Shown: positions 52,243 to 61,243 of the stretch, in pieces
Position numbering within the stretch: the stretch's first letter is position 1
Layout: every line of letters starts with the position of its first letter
Source: Curtobacterium sp. MCPF17_002
Lineage (GTDB): Bacteria > Actinomycetota > Actinomycetes > Actinomycetales > Microbacteriaceae
Length of the DNA stretch: 64,000 bases
Direction of reading: 5' to 3'
NCBI RefSeq assembly: GCF_003234115.2
Contig: NZ_CP126251.1
Location: forward strand, 496,001 to 560,000
Made by a program: the position numbers and the translations under genes
The notes under the pieces: model-generated
Database searches by the model: none
Seen by the model: only the letters and a program-made list of their open reading frames with translations
What the model was told of the DNA's origin: nothing

Positions 52243-53346
52243 TTGGCCGAGCAGCGCACGGCGCCTCCCACGGTCTACGACGTGGCGTCCGCGGCCGGGG
52301 TGTCGATCGCCACGGTCTCGCGCGTGCTGCGGACGCCGGATGCGGTCCGCGAGGGCACCCGCGACCGGGTGCAGGCGGCGATCCGATCCCTCGGCTACGT
52401 GCCCTCCGGGAACGCCCGGGCCCTCGCCGGCAAGCGCACCGGCGTGGTCGGGCTCCTGCTGCCCGGGTTCGACGTCGTCCCCGACGAACGGCCCGACCTC
52501 GTCACCGACGGCGGCGTCCGGGTCGTCGACGACCGACGGCACGTCACGCAGCCGTTCTCGTCCAACCTCTACTTCGACGAGGTCCTCCGCGGCGCCGAGA
52601 CCGAGGCGTGGCAGCGTGGCCTGGCGCTCATGGTCGCGGCCGGTCGTGGGTCCTCCCGGGACGTCATCGTCAACGACGTCGCCGGTCGGGTCGACGGGCT
52701 GGCCGTCCTCGCCCGGACCGTGCCCGACGAGCTGCTCGAGCACGTCGCCCGACGGATCCCGGTCGTGGTGCTCGCGGACGACAGGCGCTCGCACGGCTTC
52801 GACTCGGTGAGCGTCGACAACGCCGCGGGCATGCGCACGATCGGCGGCCACGTGATCGGGCGGCTCGGCATCCGGTCGCTCGCGTACCTGGCCGGGCCGA
52901 TCGACTCCCCGGACGACATCGAGCGTTCGACGGGGTTCCGGCAGGCGCTCGACGACCACGGGGTGCCGTCGTCGTCCGTGCGGGTCGTGCACGGTGACTT
53001 CGGGCGGGCCCGAGCGCGGGAGCTCGCCGCCCAGCTGCTCGACGGCGACGAGGTACCGCGGGCGATCGTCTGCTCGAACGACCAGTCCGCGCTCGGGGTG
53101 CTCGACGCCGCCGGGGCCCGCGGGGTGCGGGTGCCGGAGGGCCTCGTCGTCACGGGGTTCGACGGCATCGACGCCGGACGGTTCTCGGCACCGCCGCTCA
53201 CGACGGTGCACCAGCCGATGGGGGCGCTCGGGCGTGCGGCGGTCCGGGCGATCGTGGACCGGCTGGAGCGTCCCGAGGGGCCTCCGCGCGCGATGCGCCT
53301 GCCGGTCGAGGTGCTGCTGCGCGAGAGTTGCCCGCCGGCGCTCTAG
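52243..53346 (+). CDS. LacI family regulator of the beta-glucoside operon
   Basis: A 367-residue repressor starting at TTG 52243 behind GGGAGG. HTH and hinge: TVYDVASAAGVSIATVSRVL, RTPDAVREGTRDRVQAAIRS, YVPSGNARALAGKRTGVVGL. The effector domain follows (SVDNAAGMRTIGGHVIGRLG, AIVCSNDQSALGVLDAAGAR, LVVTGFDGIDAGRFSAPPLT). Between VGLLLPGFDV and FDEVLRGAE there is an insertion of roughly 25-30 residues (PDERPDLVTDGGVRVVDDRR) not seen in ordinary LacI proteins. It precedes the transporter operon and a LacI-type operator at 53602-53617. Confidence 0.9.
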   Translation: MAEQRTAPPTVYDVASAAGVSIATVSRVLRTPDAVREGTRDRVQAAIRSLGYVPSGNARALAGKRTGVVGLLLPGFDVVPDERPDLVTDGGVRVVDDRRHVTQPFSSNLYFDEVLRGAETEAWQRGLALMVAAGRGSSRDVIVNDVAGRVDGLAVLARTVPDELLEHVARRIPVVVLADDRRSHGFDSVSVDNAAGMRTIGGHVIGRLGIRSLAYLAGPIDSPDDIERSTGFRQALDDHGVPSSSVRVVHGDFGRARARELAAQLLDGDEVPRAIVCSNDQSALGVLDAAGARGVRVPEGLVVTGFDGIDAGRFSAPPLTTVHQPMGALGRAAVRAIVDRLERPEGPPRAMRLPVEVLLRESCPPAL

Positions 53347-53473
53347 TCGTGGTCGCCGTCGTCGTGCGCGGCGCGGTCGGCGTGGTCGTGGTGGCCGCGG
53401 CCGTCGTGGTCGCTGTCGTCGTGCGCGGCGCGGTCGTCGCGGTCGTGGTGGTCCGGCCGCGCCGTCCGTTCGC

Positions 53474-53530
53474 CGAGATCGCACTTTGGCGATCCGAACC
53501 GCCGGCGTGCGCGTCCAAAGTGCGATCTCG
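53474..53530 (+). terminator. 16-bp hairpin after the LacI gene
   Basis: CGAGATCGCACTTTGG (53474-53489) pairs perfectly with CCAAAGTGCGATCTCG (53515-53530), loop 25 bases. It separates the regulator from the operon downstream. Confidence 0.7.
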
Positions 53531-53589
53531 CCACCGGACCCGCGAACCCGCGCACCGGCGCACCGGCGAACGGCGCACCGATCGTCCGC

Positions 53590-53618
53590 TTGCGCAACGC
53601 GATGTAAGCGCATACATT
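53590..53618 (+). promoter_or_regulatory. promoter with overlapping LacI-type operator
   Basis: TTGCGC (53590-53595) and TACATT (53613-53618) are 17 bases apart. ATGTAAGCGCATACAT (53602-53617) is a palindrome, TGTA-n-GCGC-n-TACA, lying over the spacer and -10. A LacI protein bound here would block polymerase. The upstream LacI gene is the obvious candidate. Confidence 0.65.
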
Positions 53619-53655
53619 GTCCCGGTACCCACTCGACACGGAGGTCGACCGAGCA

Positions 53656-55431
53656 ATGACGCTTCCCCCACAGCGCACGCGCGGCAAGCAACGCACGCAC
53701 AGCGCGCAGCGCACGCAGAGCACCCAAGCCGCGCCGCGCACGCACCGCTCCCGACGAGCCCGCCTCGTCGCGGCCATCGCCGGGCTCGCCGTCGTGGCAC
53801 TCACCGCCACCGGCTGCAGCATCCAGGTCCGTTCCCAACCGGACCCGAGCATCGGCAAGGACACGATGCTCATCAACGCGGACCACGGCAACCCGCTGTT
53901 CGACCGCAACTTCAACCCGTACATCGCGAACGCCCGCACGGCGTCGAAGTGGATGTACGAGCCCCTCATCGAGGTGAACCCCCTCGACGGCAAGCGGAAC
54001 CCCTGGTTGGCGAGCGACTGGTCGCAGCCGGACGCGAAGACGATCGACATGACGATCCGCAGCGGCGTCGAGTGGTCGAACGGTGACACCTTCACCGCGA
54101 AGGACGTCGTCTTCACGTTCGACCTGCTGAAGAAGTTCCCCGCGATGGACGTCAAGGGCGCCTGGCAGCACATCGACACGATCGAGCAGCAGGGCCAGCA
54201 CGTCGTCTTCCACCTCAAGTCGGAGGACGTCCCGAGCCTCACGATCATCGGGCAGACGTACATCCTCGGCGAGCAGCACTGGAAGGACGTCAAGGACCCG
54301 ACGACCTTCCGCGACCCGAACCCGGTCGGCACCGGCCCGTTCGTGCTCGGGAACTACACGGACCAGCAGTACTCGATGGACAAGAACAAGCGGTACTGGC
54401 AGGCCGACAAGATCGCCATCAAGCACCTCATCCTGCCGGCGACGAACACGCAGCTCGACACCGTCACGCGCGGCTACGACTGGGCGTACGCGTTCATCTC
54501 CGACGTCAAGGGCACCTGGGGCGCCGCGTCGAAGACCAACACGTACTGGTTCCCGCCGGGGGGTGTGATCGGCCTCATCCCGAACCTCACGAAGGCGCCG
54601 TACAACGACGTCAACGTCCGCCGGGGCATCTCGCTCGCGCTCGACCGTGAGGGCATCGCCGAGACCGCGACCGAGGGCAACCTCAAGGCGGCGGCGCAGA
54701 CCGGCCTGATCCTGCCGAACCAGTCGCAGTACGTGAACGACGACATCCCGGACAAGGGCGTCGTCACGCAGGACGTCGCGGCAGCGAAGGCGAGTCTGGC
54801 GAAGTCCGGCTGGGTCGACCAGGGCGGCAAGATCGTCAAGGACGGCAAGCAGCTCGAGATCACCATCATGACCGCGAACGGCTACTCCGACTGGCTCCGC
54901 GCCGCACAGGAGGTCCGCCGCAACCTGACCGCCATCGGCATCAAGGTGACGATCCAGGCACCGCAGCCGGCCGGGTACCAGCAGAACATCAACAACGGCA
55001 CGTTCGACATGGCGATGGGCGGCATGGGCAACGGTGACGTCTACCAGGCGTTCAACTCGCTGCTCAGCACCGACTTCTACCAGCCGGTCGGCAAGTCGAC
55101 GGTGAACAACTACGAGCGGTACAAGAACGCCGACACGCAGAAGCTCCTCGACGAGTACAAGGCGACGACGGACACCGCGAAGCAGCAGGAGATCCTCGAC
55201 CAGCTGCAGGTGATCGTGTACGACGACCTTCCCGTGATCGGCATGTACTACGGCGGGCTCTGGGGACTCTTCAACACCAGCAAGTTCGTCGGCTGGCCGA
55301 GCGCGGAGGACCCCTACATGGCACCGCAGAACTACGACTCTGCTCCGCTGCTCATCTTCTCCAAGCTCCGGCTGCGCGACAGCGCCGCTGGCCAGGCGAT
55401 CGTCAAGGCCGAACAGGAGCAGAGCAAGTGA
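53656..55431 (+). CDS. family-5 extracellular substrate-binding lipoprotein
   Basis: A 591-residue secreted protein. A basic, Thr/Gln/Arg-rich N-terminus precedes the signal helix LVAAIAGLAVVALTATGCS, which ends in a lipobox. The mature part is of the oligopeptide/dipeptide-binding (SBP_bac_5) type: MYEPLIEVNPLDGKRNPWLA, WSNGDTFTAKDVVFTFDLLK, NPVGTGPFVLGNYTDQQYSM, VRRGISLALDREGIAETATE. Family-5 proteins also bind cello- and other oligosaccharides. With a GH1 gene in the operon, beta-glucosides are the likelier ligand here than peptides. Confidence 0.92.
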   Translation: MTLPPQRTRGKQRTHSAQRTQSTQAAPRTHRSRRARLVAAIAGLAVVALTATGCSIQVRSQPDPSIGKDTMLINADHGNPLFDRNFNPYIANARTASKWMYEPLIEVNPLDGKRNPWLASDWSQPDAKTIDMTIRSGVEWSNGDTFTAKDVVFTFDLLKKFPAMDVKGAWQHIDTIEQQGQHVVFHLKSEDVPSLTIIGQTYILGEQHWKDVKDPTTFRDPNPVGTGPFVLGNYTDQQYSMDKNKRYWQADKIAIKHLILPATNTQLDTVTRGYDWAYAFISDVKGTWGAASKTNTYWFPPGGVIGLIPNLTKAPYNDVNVRRGISLALDREGIAETATEGNLKAAAQTGLILPNQSQYVNDDIPDKGVVTQDVAAAKASLAKSGWVDQGGKIVKDGKQLEITIMTANGYSDWLRAAQEVRRNLTAIGIKVTIQAPQPAGYQQNINNGTFDMAMGGMGNGDVYQAFNSLLSTDFYQPVGKSTVNNYERYKNADTQKLLDEYKATTDTAKQQEILDQLQVIVYDDLPVIGMYYGGLWGLFNTSKFVGWPSAEDPYMAPQNYDSAPLLIFSKLRLRDSAAGQAIVKAEQEQSK

Positions 55432-56408
55432 AGTACATCCTCCAGAAACTCGTCCTCTTCGTCCTGACCCTCTGGGCCGCGGTCACGCTGAACTTCGTGC
55501 TCCCGCGTCTCATGCCGGGCAGCCCGACCGACGCCGCGCTGGCGAAGCTCAGCCAGAACGGCCCGGTCACCGACGCCACCAAGAAGGCCATCGAGGCGCA
55601 GCTCGGCGTCCCGACCGGCAACCTCTGGGACCAGTACGTCAGCTACCTGCACCAGGTCATCACGCTGGACTTCGGGACGAGCTACACGTTCTACCCGCAG
55701 CCGGTCGGTGACCTCGTCGCCCGGGCCCTGCCGTACACGCTGATCCTGGTCGGCGTCGTGACGATCATCGCGTTCGTCCTCGGCACCCTCATCGGTGTCG
55801 GGGCGGCGTGGAAGCGCGGCACCTGGCTCGACTCCCTCCCGACGCTGTCGGGGAGCTTCATGTCGACGTTCCCGTACTTCTGGACGGCGCTCCTGCTGCT
55901 GTTCTTCCTCGGCTACGTGCTGCACTGGTTCCCGACGACGGGTGCCTACTCGGCGACGACGACACCCGGGCTGAGCGGCGCGTTCATCGGGGACGCCCTG
56001 CAGCACGCGGTCCTGCCGGCGGTCACGATCCTGGTGACGAGCCTCGGTGGGTGGATCATCGGCATGCGCAACGCGATGATCAACACCCTCGGTGACGACT
56101 ACGTGACCTTCGCCGAGGCGAACGGCCTCCGCGGTCGGACCGTGGCGATCCGGTACGCGGCCCGCAACGCGATCCTGCCGAACCTGACCGGTTTCGGTCT
56201 GGCGCTCGGTGGCGTGGTCGGCGGTTCGGTGCTGGTCGAGCAGGTGTTCGGCTACCCGGGCATCGGCTACCTGCTGTTCAACGCCGTCATCGGGCAGGAC
56301 TACCCGCTCATGCAGGCCCTCTTCCTGATGATCACCGTGTCGGTGCTCATCGCCAACTTCATCGTGGACGTGCTGTACGGCGTCCTGGACCCGAGGACGC
56401 GTCGATGA
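55428..56408 (+). CDS. ABC transporter permease (DppB type)
   Basis: A 326-residue inner membrane protein. FVLTLWAAVTLNFVLPRLMP and GSPTDAALAKLSQNGPV form the conserved N-terminal region; ARALPYTLILVGVVTIIAFV, LSGSFMSTFPYFWTALLLLF and the EAA loop YVTFAEANGLRGRTVAIRYA follow. FGYPGIGYLLFNAVIGQDYP is a family hallmark. GTG start overlapping the previous stop (GTGA). Works with the next permease. Confidence 0.92.
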   Translation: MKYILQKLVLFVLTLWAAVTLNFVLPRLMPGSPTDAALAKLSQNGPVTDATKKAIEAQLGVPTGNLWDQYVSYLHQVITLDFGTSYTFYPQPVGDLVARALPYTLILVGVVTIIAFVLGTLIGVGAAWKRGTWLDSLPTLSGSFMSTFPYFWTALLLLFFLGYVLHWFPTTGAYSATTTPGLSGAFIGDALQHAVLPAVTILVTSLGGWIIGMRNAMINTLGDDYVTFAEANGLRGRTVAIRYAARNAILPNLTGFGLALGGVVGGSVLVEQVFGYPGIGYLLFNAVIGQDYPLMQALFLMITVSVLIANFIVDVLYGVLDPRTRR

Positions 56409-57352
56409 CCAACGCAACCGTGTCAGTGCGCACGCAAGAGAACGCACCCAACGAAGAACAGCAGGCGCCGTCCAAGTGGCGCGCCGCGGCCCGCCAGTTC
56501 GGCGTCGTCTGGTCGAACACGAAGGCCCGGATCGGCATCATCATCCTCGCCGTGTTCGTCCTCGTCGCGATCGCAGCCCCGCTCCTCGCGCCGTACGGCG
56601 CCAGCCAGAACGGCTTCGCCCGGTCCGCCGACGCGACGGCCGCCCACTGGATGGGCACCACCGCCGCCGGCGAGGACGTCCTGTCCCAGATCATCTACGG
56701 CGCCCGCATCTCGGTCATGGTCGGCGCGGTCGCGGGCATCCTGTCGACGCTGGTCGCGGTCGCGATCGGCCTCAGCTGGGGCTACGTCCGTGGCTGGGTC
56801 GCCGAGGTCATCGGGTTCATCGTGAACCTCTTCCTCGTCATCCCGGGCCTCCCGCTCATGATCGTCATCGCGGCGTACCTGCAGAACGGCGGCATCGCGG
56901 TGATCATCGCGGTCATCGTCGTGACCGGCTGGGCCTGGGGCGCGCGCGTCCTGCGCAGCCAGACGCAGTCGCTCCGTGGGCGTGACTTCGTCACCGCGGC
57001 GCAGTTCTCCGGTGAGGGTGCGACCCGCATCGTCTTCCGCGAGATCCTGCCGAACATGACGTCGCTCATCGTCGGCTCGTTCTTCGGTGCGGCCACGTCG
57101 GCGATCCTCGCCGAGGCGGGCCTCGAGTTCCTCGGACTCGGCGACTCGTCGATCGTCAGCTGGGGCACGATCCTCTACTGGGCGCAGAACTCCAACGCGC
57201 TCCTCACGGGCCAGTGGATCCTGCTGTTCGCCCCGGGCCTCTGCATCGCGCTCCTCGCGATGAGCCTGACCCTGATCAACTTCGGCGTCGACGCCGTGTC
57301 CAACCCGCGGCTGCGCGAGGGCGCGCGCCGGAAGAAGGAGGCAACCGCATGA
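56405..57352 (+). CDS. ABC transporter permease (DppC type)
   Basis: A 315-residue inner membrane protein. IGIIILAVFVLVAIAAPLLA and APYGASQNGFARSADATAAH are followed by the hallmark HWMGTTAAGEDVLSQIIYGA. Later helices and the EAA loop (GRDFVTAAQFSGEGATRIVF, REILPNM) and AEAGLEFLGLGDSSIVSWGT fit DppC-type permeases. ATGA overlaps join it to both neighbours. Confidence 0.92.
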   Translation: MTNATVSVRTQENAPNEEQQAPSKWRAAARQFGVVWSNTKARIGIIILAVFVLVAIAAPLLAPYGASQNGFARSADATAAHWMGTTAAGEDVLSQIIYGARISVMVGAVAGILSTLVAVAIGLSWGYVRGWVAEVIGFIVNLFLVIPGLPLMIVIAAYLQNGGIAVIIAVIVVTGWAWGARVLRSQTQSLRGRDFVTAAQFSGEGATRIVFREILPNMTSLIVGSFFGAATSAILAEAGLEFLGLGDSSIVSWGTILYWAQNSNALLTGQWILLFAPGLCIALLAMSLTLINFGVDAVSNPRLREGARRKKEATA

Positions 57353-59148
57353 GCGGCTCACGTCACGTCTCGACCGGTGACGGCCTGGAGGCGCGGGACG
57401 GCGCCGCCACGCGCCTCCCGTCCGATGCCACGAACGCAACGCAGGACGTCCTGCTCGACGTCCGCGACCTGTCGGTCGTCTACGAGTCCGCCGGCCAGCA
57501 GGCCGTCCAGGCGGTGGACCACGTCTCCTTCCAGCTGCGGAAGGGCGAGTTCGTCGGCCTGGTCGGCGAGTCCGGCTCGGGCAAGTCGACCCTCGGGTAC
57601 GCGTTGACGCGGCTGCAGAAGCCTCCGGCGCGCACCAACGGCGGCAACATCTTCTTCGGCGGGCACGACATCCGTGACCTCGACGACGAGGAGCTCCGGC
57701 AGCAGCGCCAGGGCGGCTTCGCGATGGTGTTGCAGTCCGGCATGAACGCGCTCAACCCGGTGCGGACGATCCGGAACCACTTCATCGACATCTTCCGAGC
57801 GCACGGCCACGTGTCGCGCGATCGGTGGGATGCACGGATGAAGGAGCTCATCGAGAAGGTGAAGCTGCCGACGGCGATGCTCGCCCGCTACCCCGGGGAG
57901 CTCTCGGGCGGCATGCGGCAGCGCGTGTCGATCGCGCTGGCGCTCTCGCTCGAGCCGCGCCTCATGGTGTTCGACGAGCCGACGACGGCGCTCGACGTCC
58001 TCGTGCAGCACGCGGTGATGGACACCATCATCGAGCTGCAGCAGTCCGAGGGGTTCACGGCGATCCTGATCAGCCACGACCTCGGCATCGTCCTCGAGGC
58101 GACCGAGCGCGTGCTCGTCATGCACGAGGGGCGCATCGTCGAGGACGGCGGCTCGAAGGAGATCCTGCGCGACCCGCAGGACGAGTACACGAAGATGCTG
58201 CTGTCGCACTACGCCGACCCGCGCGCGGCCGTCGTGTCGCTGCCCGGGTTCCCGGACCGGTCCGAGCGTGCGGCGTCGGGCGCGAAGCGCCAGGAGACGA
58301 CCTCGTCGTTCAGCACCGTCGGCTCCCGCGAGCGGTCCGCCGCGAAGAACCCGATCGTCGTGTCGGACCTCGTGAAGACGTACCCCGCGCCGCGTCGCGG
58401 TGAGGACCCGGTCCGCGCGGTGCGCGACGTGTCGTTCACCCTCGAGCCCGGGCAGTCCCTCGCCCTCGTCGGCCAGTCCGGTTCGGGCAAGTCGACGATC
58501 GCGAAGATGCTCACCGGCGTCGAGAAGCCGACCACCGGCACGGTCCGGTTCGGCGACCTCGACGTGGCGCGTCTCGGCCGTCGGGGTCTCCGTGACCTCC
58601 GGTCCGAGGTGCAGATGGTGTTCCAGGACCCGTACGCGGCGCTCAACCCGCTGCACACGGTCGAGTACACGCTCACCCGGCCGGTCGTGAACTACACCGG
58701 GCTGAAGGGCAAGGACGCCCGTCGTCGGGTGCTCGAACTGCTCGACACCGTCGGGCTCACCCCGGTGGAGCAGTTCGCGCAGAAGCTCCCGCACCAGCTC
58801 TCCGGCGGGCAGCGGCAGCGCGTCGTCATCGCCCGCGCGCTGGCGTCCGACCCGCAGGTGATCATCGCCGACGAGCCGGTCTCGATGCTCGACGTGACGC
58901 TCCGTGCCGGGGTGCTCGCGCTCCTCGAGGACCTGCGCGAGCAGTGGGGCGTCTCGCTCCTCTACATCACGCACGACCTGTTGAGTGCCCGGCTCATCAC
59001 GGACGACATCATGGTGCTGCACGACGGCGCCGTGGTCGAGCGCGGACGCACGTCCGAGGTGCTGCAGGACCCGCAGGACCCGTACACGATCGCCCTGCTC
59101 GACGCGGTGCCGAATCCTCGCAGAGCCCTCGCGGAGGGGCGCCTGTGA
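57349..59148 (+). CDS. fused two-domain ABC transporter ATPase (DppD-DppF type)
   Basis: A 599-residue ATPase joining the two cytoplasmic subunits. Domain 1: Walker A GLVGESGSGKST, signature LSGGMRQRVSIALALS, Walker B RLMVFDEPTTALDVLV. Domain 2: Walker A ALVGQSGSGKST, signature LSGGQRQRVVIARALA, Walker B VIIADEPVSMLDVTL. The first 30 residues (GSRHVSTGDGLEARDGAATR) are encoded by the dispersed palindrome and precede the conserved part. Overlaps both neighbours by 4 bases. Confidence 0.94.
   Translation: MSGSRHVSTGDGLEARDGAATRLPSDATNATQDVLLDVRDLSVVYESAGQQAVQAVDHVSFQLRKGEFVGLVGESGSGKSTLGYALTRLQKPPARTNGGNIFFGGHDIRDLDDEELRQQRQGGFAMVLQSGMNALNPVRTIRNHFIDIFRAHGHVSRDRWDARMKELIEKVKLPTAMLARYPGELSGGMRQRVSIALALSLEPRLMVFDEPTTALDVLVQHAVMDTIIELQQSEGFTAILISHDLGIVLEATERVLVMHEGRIVEDGGSKEILRDPQDEYTKMLLSHYADPRAAVVSLPGFPDRSERAASGAKRQETTSSFSTVGSRERSAAKNPIVVSDLVKTYPAPRRGEDPVRAVRDVSFTLEPGQSLALVGQSGSGKSTIAKMLTGVEKPTTGTVRFGDLDVARLGRRGLRDLRSEVQMVFQDPYAALNPLHTVEYTLTRPVVNYTGLKGKDARRRVLELLDTVGLTPVEQFAQKLPHQLSGGQRQRVVIARALASDPQVIIADEPVSMLDVTLRAGVLALLEDLREQWGVSLLYITHDLLSARLITDDIMVLHDGAVVERGRTSEVLQDPQDPYTIALLDAVPNPRRALAEGRL
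57381..57424. repeat. dispersed palindrome inside the ATPase gene
   Basis: CGGCCTGGAGGCGCG (57381-57395) and CGCGCCTCCCGTCCG (57410-57424) are inverted arms with two mismatches. It encodes residues DGLEARDGAATRLPS of the ATPase N-terminus, just after the start codon. Confidence 0.75.
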
Positions 59149-60017
59149 CGACGCTGCACGACTTCCCGACGGTCCCGGCGTTCGGGCACCTGCCGACGCC
59201 GGACGGCGTGGACGTCGTCGGCGTCGACCTGCCGGTCGGGCGGCTGACGGCCTACCGGGTCGTGCCGTCCGGGGTGTCGAAGGGCACCGTCCTCATCGTC
59301 CCCGGGTACACCGGCTCGAAGGAGGACTGGCGGACCTTCCTGCCGGTCCTCCGCGACGCCGGGTGGACCGCCGTGGCGATCAGCCGACGCGGCCAGGCCG
59401 ACTCGGCCGCACCGACCGAACCCCGCGACTACTCCCTCGACGAAGAAGCCGCCGACGTCGTCCGGGTCGCGCGCCTGCTCGACGACGGCGCCCCCGTGCA
59501 CCTGGTCGGGCACTCGCTCGGCGGCGTGATCGTCCGCGCTGCGGCGATCGCCTCGCCGACGGCGTTCCGCGACGTCGTGCAGTTCTGCTCCGGGCCGCAC
59601 GGGTGGCCGTACCGCAAGGTCACCGAGCTGACGATCATGCACGACACGGGCGGGGACAACCGGACGCTCTTCGACGCCACGAACCCGCTCTGGGCCGGCC
59701 GACCCGACGAGGAACTCCCGGGCGACGTCCGGATGGTCCGCGACCGCTTCGACGCCACGAGCCCGCTCAGCGTCATCGCCGGCGCACACATCCTGGAGGA
59801 CCACACCGACGCCTCCGACGAACTCCGCGCCACCGGGCTGCCGGTCCTCGTCACGCACGGGGAGTGGGACGGCGCCTGGCCCATCCCGTGGCAGCGGGCG
59901 ATGGCGGAACGAACGGGTGCCGACTACCAGGTCATCCCGTCCAGCTACCACGGCCCCCAGGTCGAGGACCCGCTCGGGACGGTCGCCGTGTTCGACCGCT
60001 TCCTGTCGGCGCACTGA
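59145..60017 (+). CDS. alpha/beta hydrolase
   Basis: A 290-residue hydrolase starting at GTG 59145 in a GTGA overlap. GTVLIVPGYTGSKEDWRTFL is the oxyanion-region strand; VHLVGHSLGGVIVRAAA supplies the nucleophile elbow (G-H-S-L-G). LPVLVTHGEWDGAWP holds the probable catalytic Asp and SSYHGPQVEDP the His. Inside a beta-glucoside operon it might remove acyl groups from plant glucosides (esterase) before hydrolysis, which is inference. Confidence 0.88.
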   Translation: MTTLHDFPTVPAFGHLPTPDGVDVVGVDLPVGRLTAYRVVPSGVSKGTVLIVPGYTGSKEDWRTFLPVLRDAGWTAVAISRRGQADSAAPTEPRDYSLDEEAADVVRVARLLDDGAPVHLVGHSLGGVIVRAAAIASPTAFRDVVQFCSGPHGWPYRKVTELTIMHDTGGDNRTLFDATNPLWAGRPDEELPGDVRMVRDRFDATSPLSVIAGAHILEDHTDASDELRATGLPVLVTHGEWDGAWPIPWQRAMAERTGADYQVIPSSYHGPQVEDPLGTVAVFDRFLSAH

Positions 60018-60037
60018 CGCCAGCTCTGAAAGGAACC

Positions 60038-61243
60038 ATCATCTCCACGCTGAACTTCCCCGACGGCTTCCTCTGGGGTGCGGCCACGGCCGCGCACCAG
60101 ATCGAGGGCAACAACGTCAACTCGAACTGGTGGGTGCACGAGCACGAGCCCGACACCACCATCGTCGAGCCCTCCGGTGACGCCGCGGACAGCTACCACC
60201 GCTACCGCGAGGACATCCGCACCGCGGCCGAGCTCGGCCTGAACTCGTACCGGTTCAGCATCGAGTGGGCCCGCATCGAGCCCGAGCGCGGGTTCGTGAG
60301 CCGCGCCGAGGTCGACCACTACCGGCGCATGGTCGAGGCCTGCCACGAGTTCGGCATCGAGCCGATCGTGACCCTCATGCACTTCACCGTGCCGCGCTGG
60401 TTCGAGCGGGACGGCTTCTGGCGTGCGCCCGACGCCGCCGACCTCTTCGCCCGCTACACCGAGGCCGCGCTCCCCGTGGTGCAGGACGGTGTCCGCTACG
60501 TCTGCACGATCAACGAGCCGAACATCGCCGCGATGCTCGCCGGCGGCGAGGACGCGGCGAACCTGGTCGCGTACGGCCTGCCGAACCCGGACCTCGGCGT
60601 CGCCGATGCCCTGCTGGCCTCGCACCAGCGGTCCCGCGAGGTGCTCTCCCAGGTGAACGGCATCCAGTCCGGCTGGACCATCGCGACCCAGGCCTTCAAG
60701 TCCTCCGGTCAGCCCGGTGCCGACGCGATGCTCCGTGAGTACGGGTACCCGCGCGACGACTGGTACCTCCAGGCCGCGGCCGGCGACGACTTCCTCGGCG
60801 TGCAGGCGTACACCCGGACCTTCATCGGGCCGGACGGCCCCCTGCCCGTCGCCGACGACGTCGAGACGACCCTGACCGGCTGGGAGTTCTACCCCGAAGC
60901 ATCGGCGGACGGACTCCGCAGCGCGTGGGAGCTCTCCGGACACGTGCCGCTGATGATCACCGAGAACGGCATCGCGACCGCGGACGACACCCGTCGCCAG
61001 GCGTACACGCAGGGCGCCCTCGAGGGGATCCACCGCTGCATCGAGGACGGCATCGAGGTCCTCGGGTACCAGCACTGGTCGCTGCTCGACAACTACGAGT
61101 GGGCCTCGGGCTTCCGTCCGACCTTCGGGCTCGTGTCGTGGGACCCGGTGACGTTCGAGCGCACGCCGAAGCCGAGCGCGCACTGGTACGGGGAGGTCGC
61201 GCAGGCGAACGCCCTCGAGACCGCCGCTCAGCCCGCGTCGTAG
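60038..61243 (+). CDS. family 1 beta-glucosidase with apparent ATC start
   Basis: About 401 residues, a compact GH1 enzyme. The N-terminus LNFPDGFLWGAATAAHQIEG is complete and family-typical. Acid/base Glu is in VRYVCTINEPNIAA (about residue 160), the nucleophile in PLMITENGIA (about residue 309), and the end WYGEVAQAN is also typical. No ATG, GTG or TTG exists in frame between the previous stop region and the conserved N-terminus. An AGGA Shine-Dalgarno is followed by ATCATC at 60038-60043, so ATC initiation is suspected. Last gene of the operon, 20 bases after the hydrolase. Its end overlaps the convergent gene by 16 bases. Confidence 0.88.
   Translation: MISTLNFPDGFLWGAATAAHQIEGNNVNSNWWVHEHEPDTTIVEPSGDAADSYHRYREDIRTAAELGLNSYRFSIEWARIEPERGFVSRAEVDHYRRMVEACHEFGIEPIVTLMHFTVPRWFERDGFWRAPDAADLFARYTEAALPVVQDGVRYVCTINEPNIAAMLAGGEDAANLVAYGLPNPDLGVADALLASHQRSREVLSQVNGIQSGWTIATQAFKSSGQPGADAMLREYGYPRDDWYLQAAAGDDFLGVQAYTRTFIGPDGPLPVADDVETTLTGWEFYPEASADGLRSAWELSGHVPLMITENGIATADDTRRQAYTQGALEGIHRCIEDGIEVLGYQHWSLLDNYEWASGFRPTFGLVSWDPVTFERTPKPSAHWYGEVAQANALETAAQPAS

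Larger units (their letters stand above)
53347..53655. other. intergenic region with repeats, terminator and promoter
   Basis: Just after the LacI stop comes a GTCGTGGTCG-rich imperfect repeat (to about 53460), then a hairpin terminator (53474-53530), a CACCGGCG-rich piece, and the promoter/operator of the next operon (53590-53618). No gene is supported; the long frames crossing it are Thr- or Val-repeat artefacts. Confidence 0.6.

Noticed and set aside
53198..53800. Minus-strand frame with Thr-rich repeats
   Set aside because: Arises from the GTCGTGGTCG repeat read backwards. No start signal and no homologous pattern.
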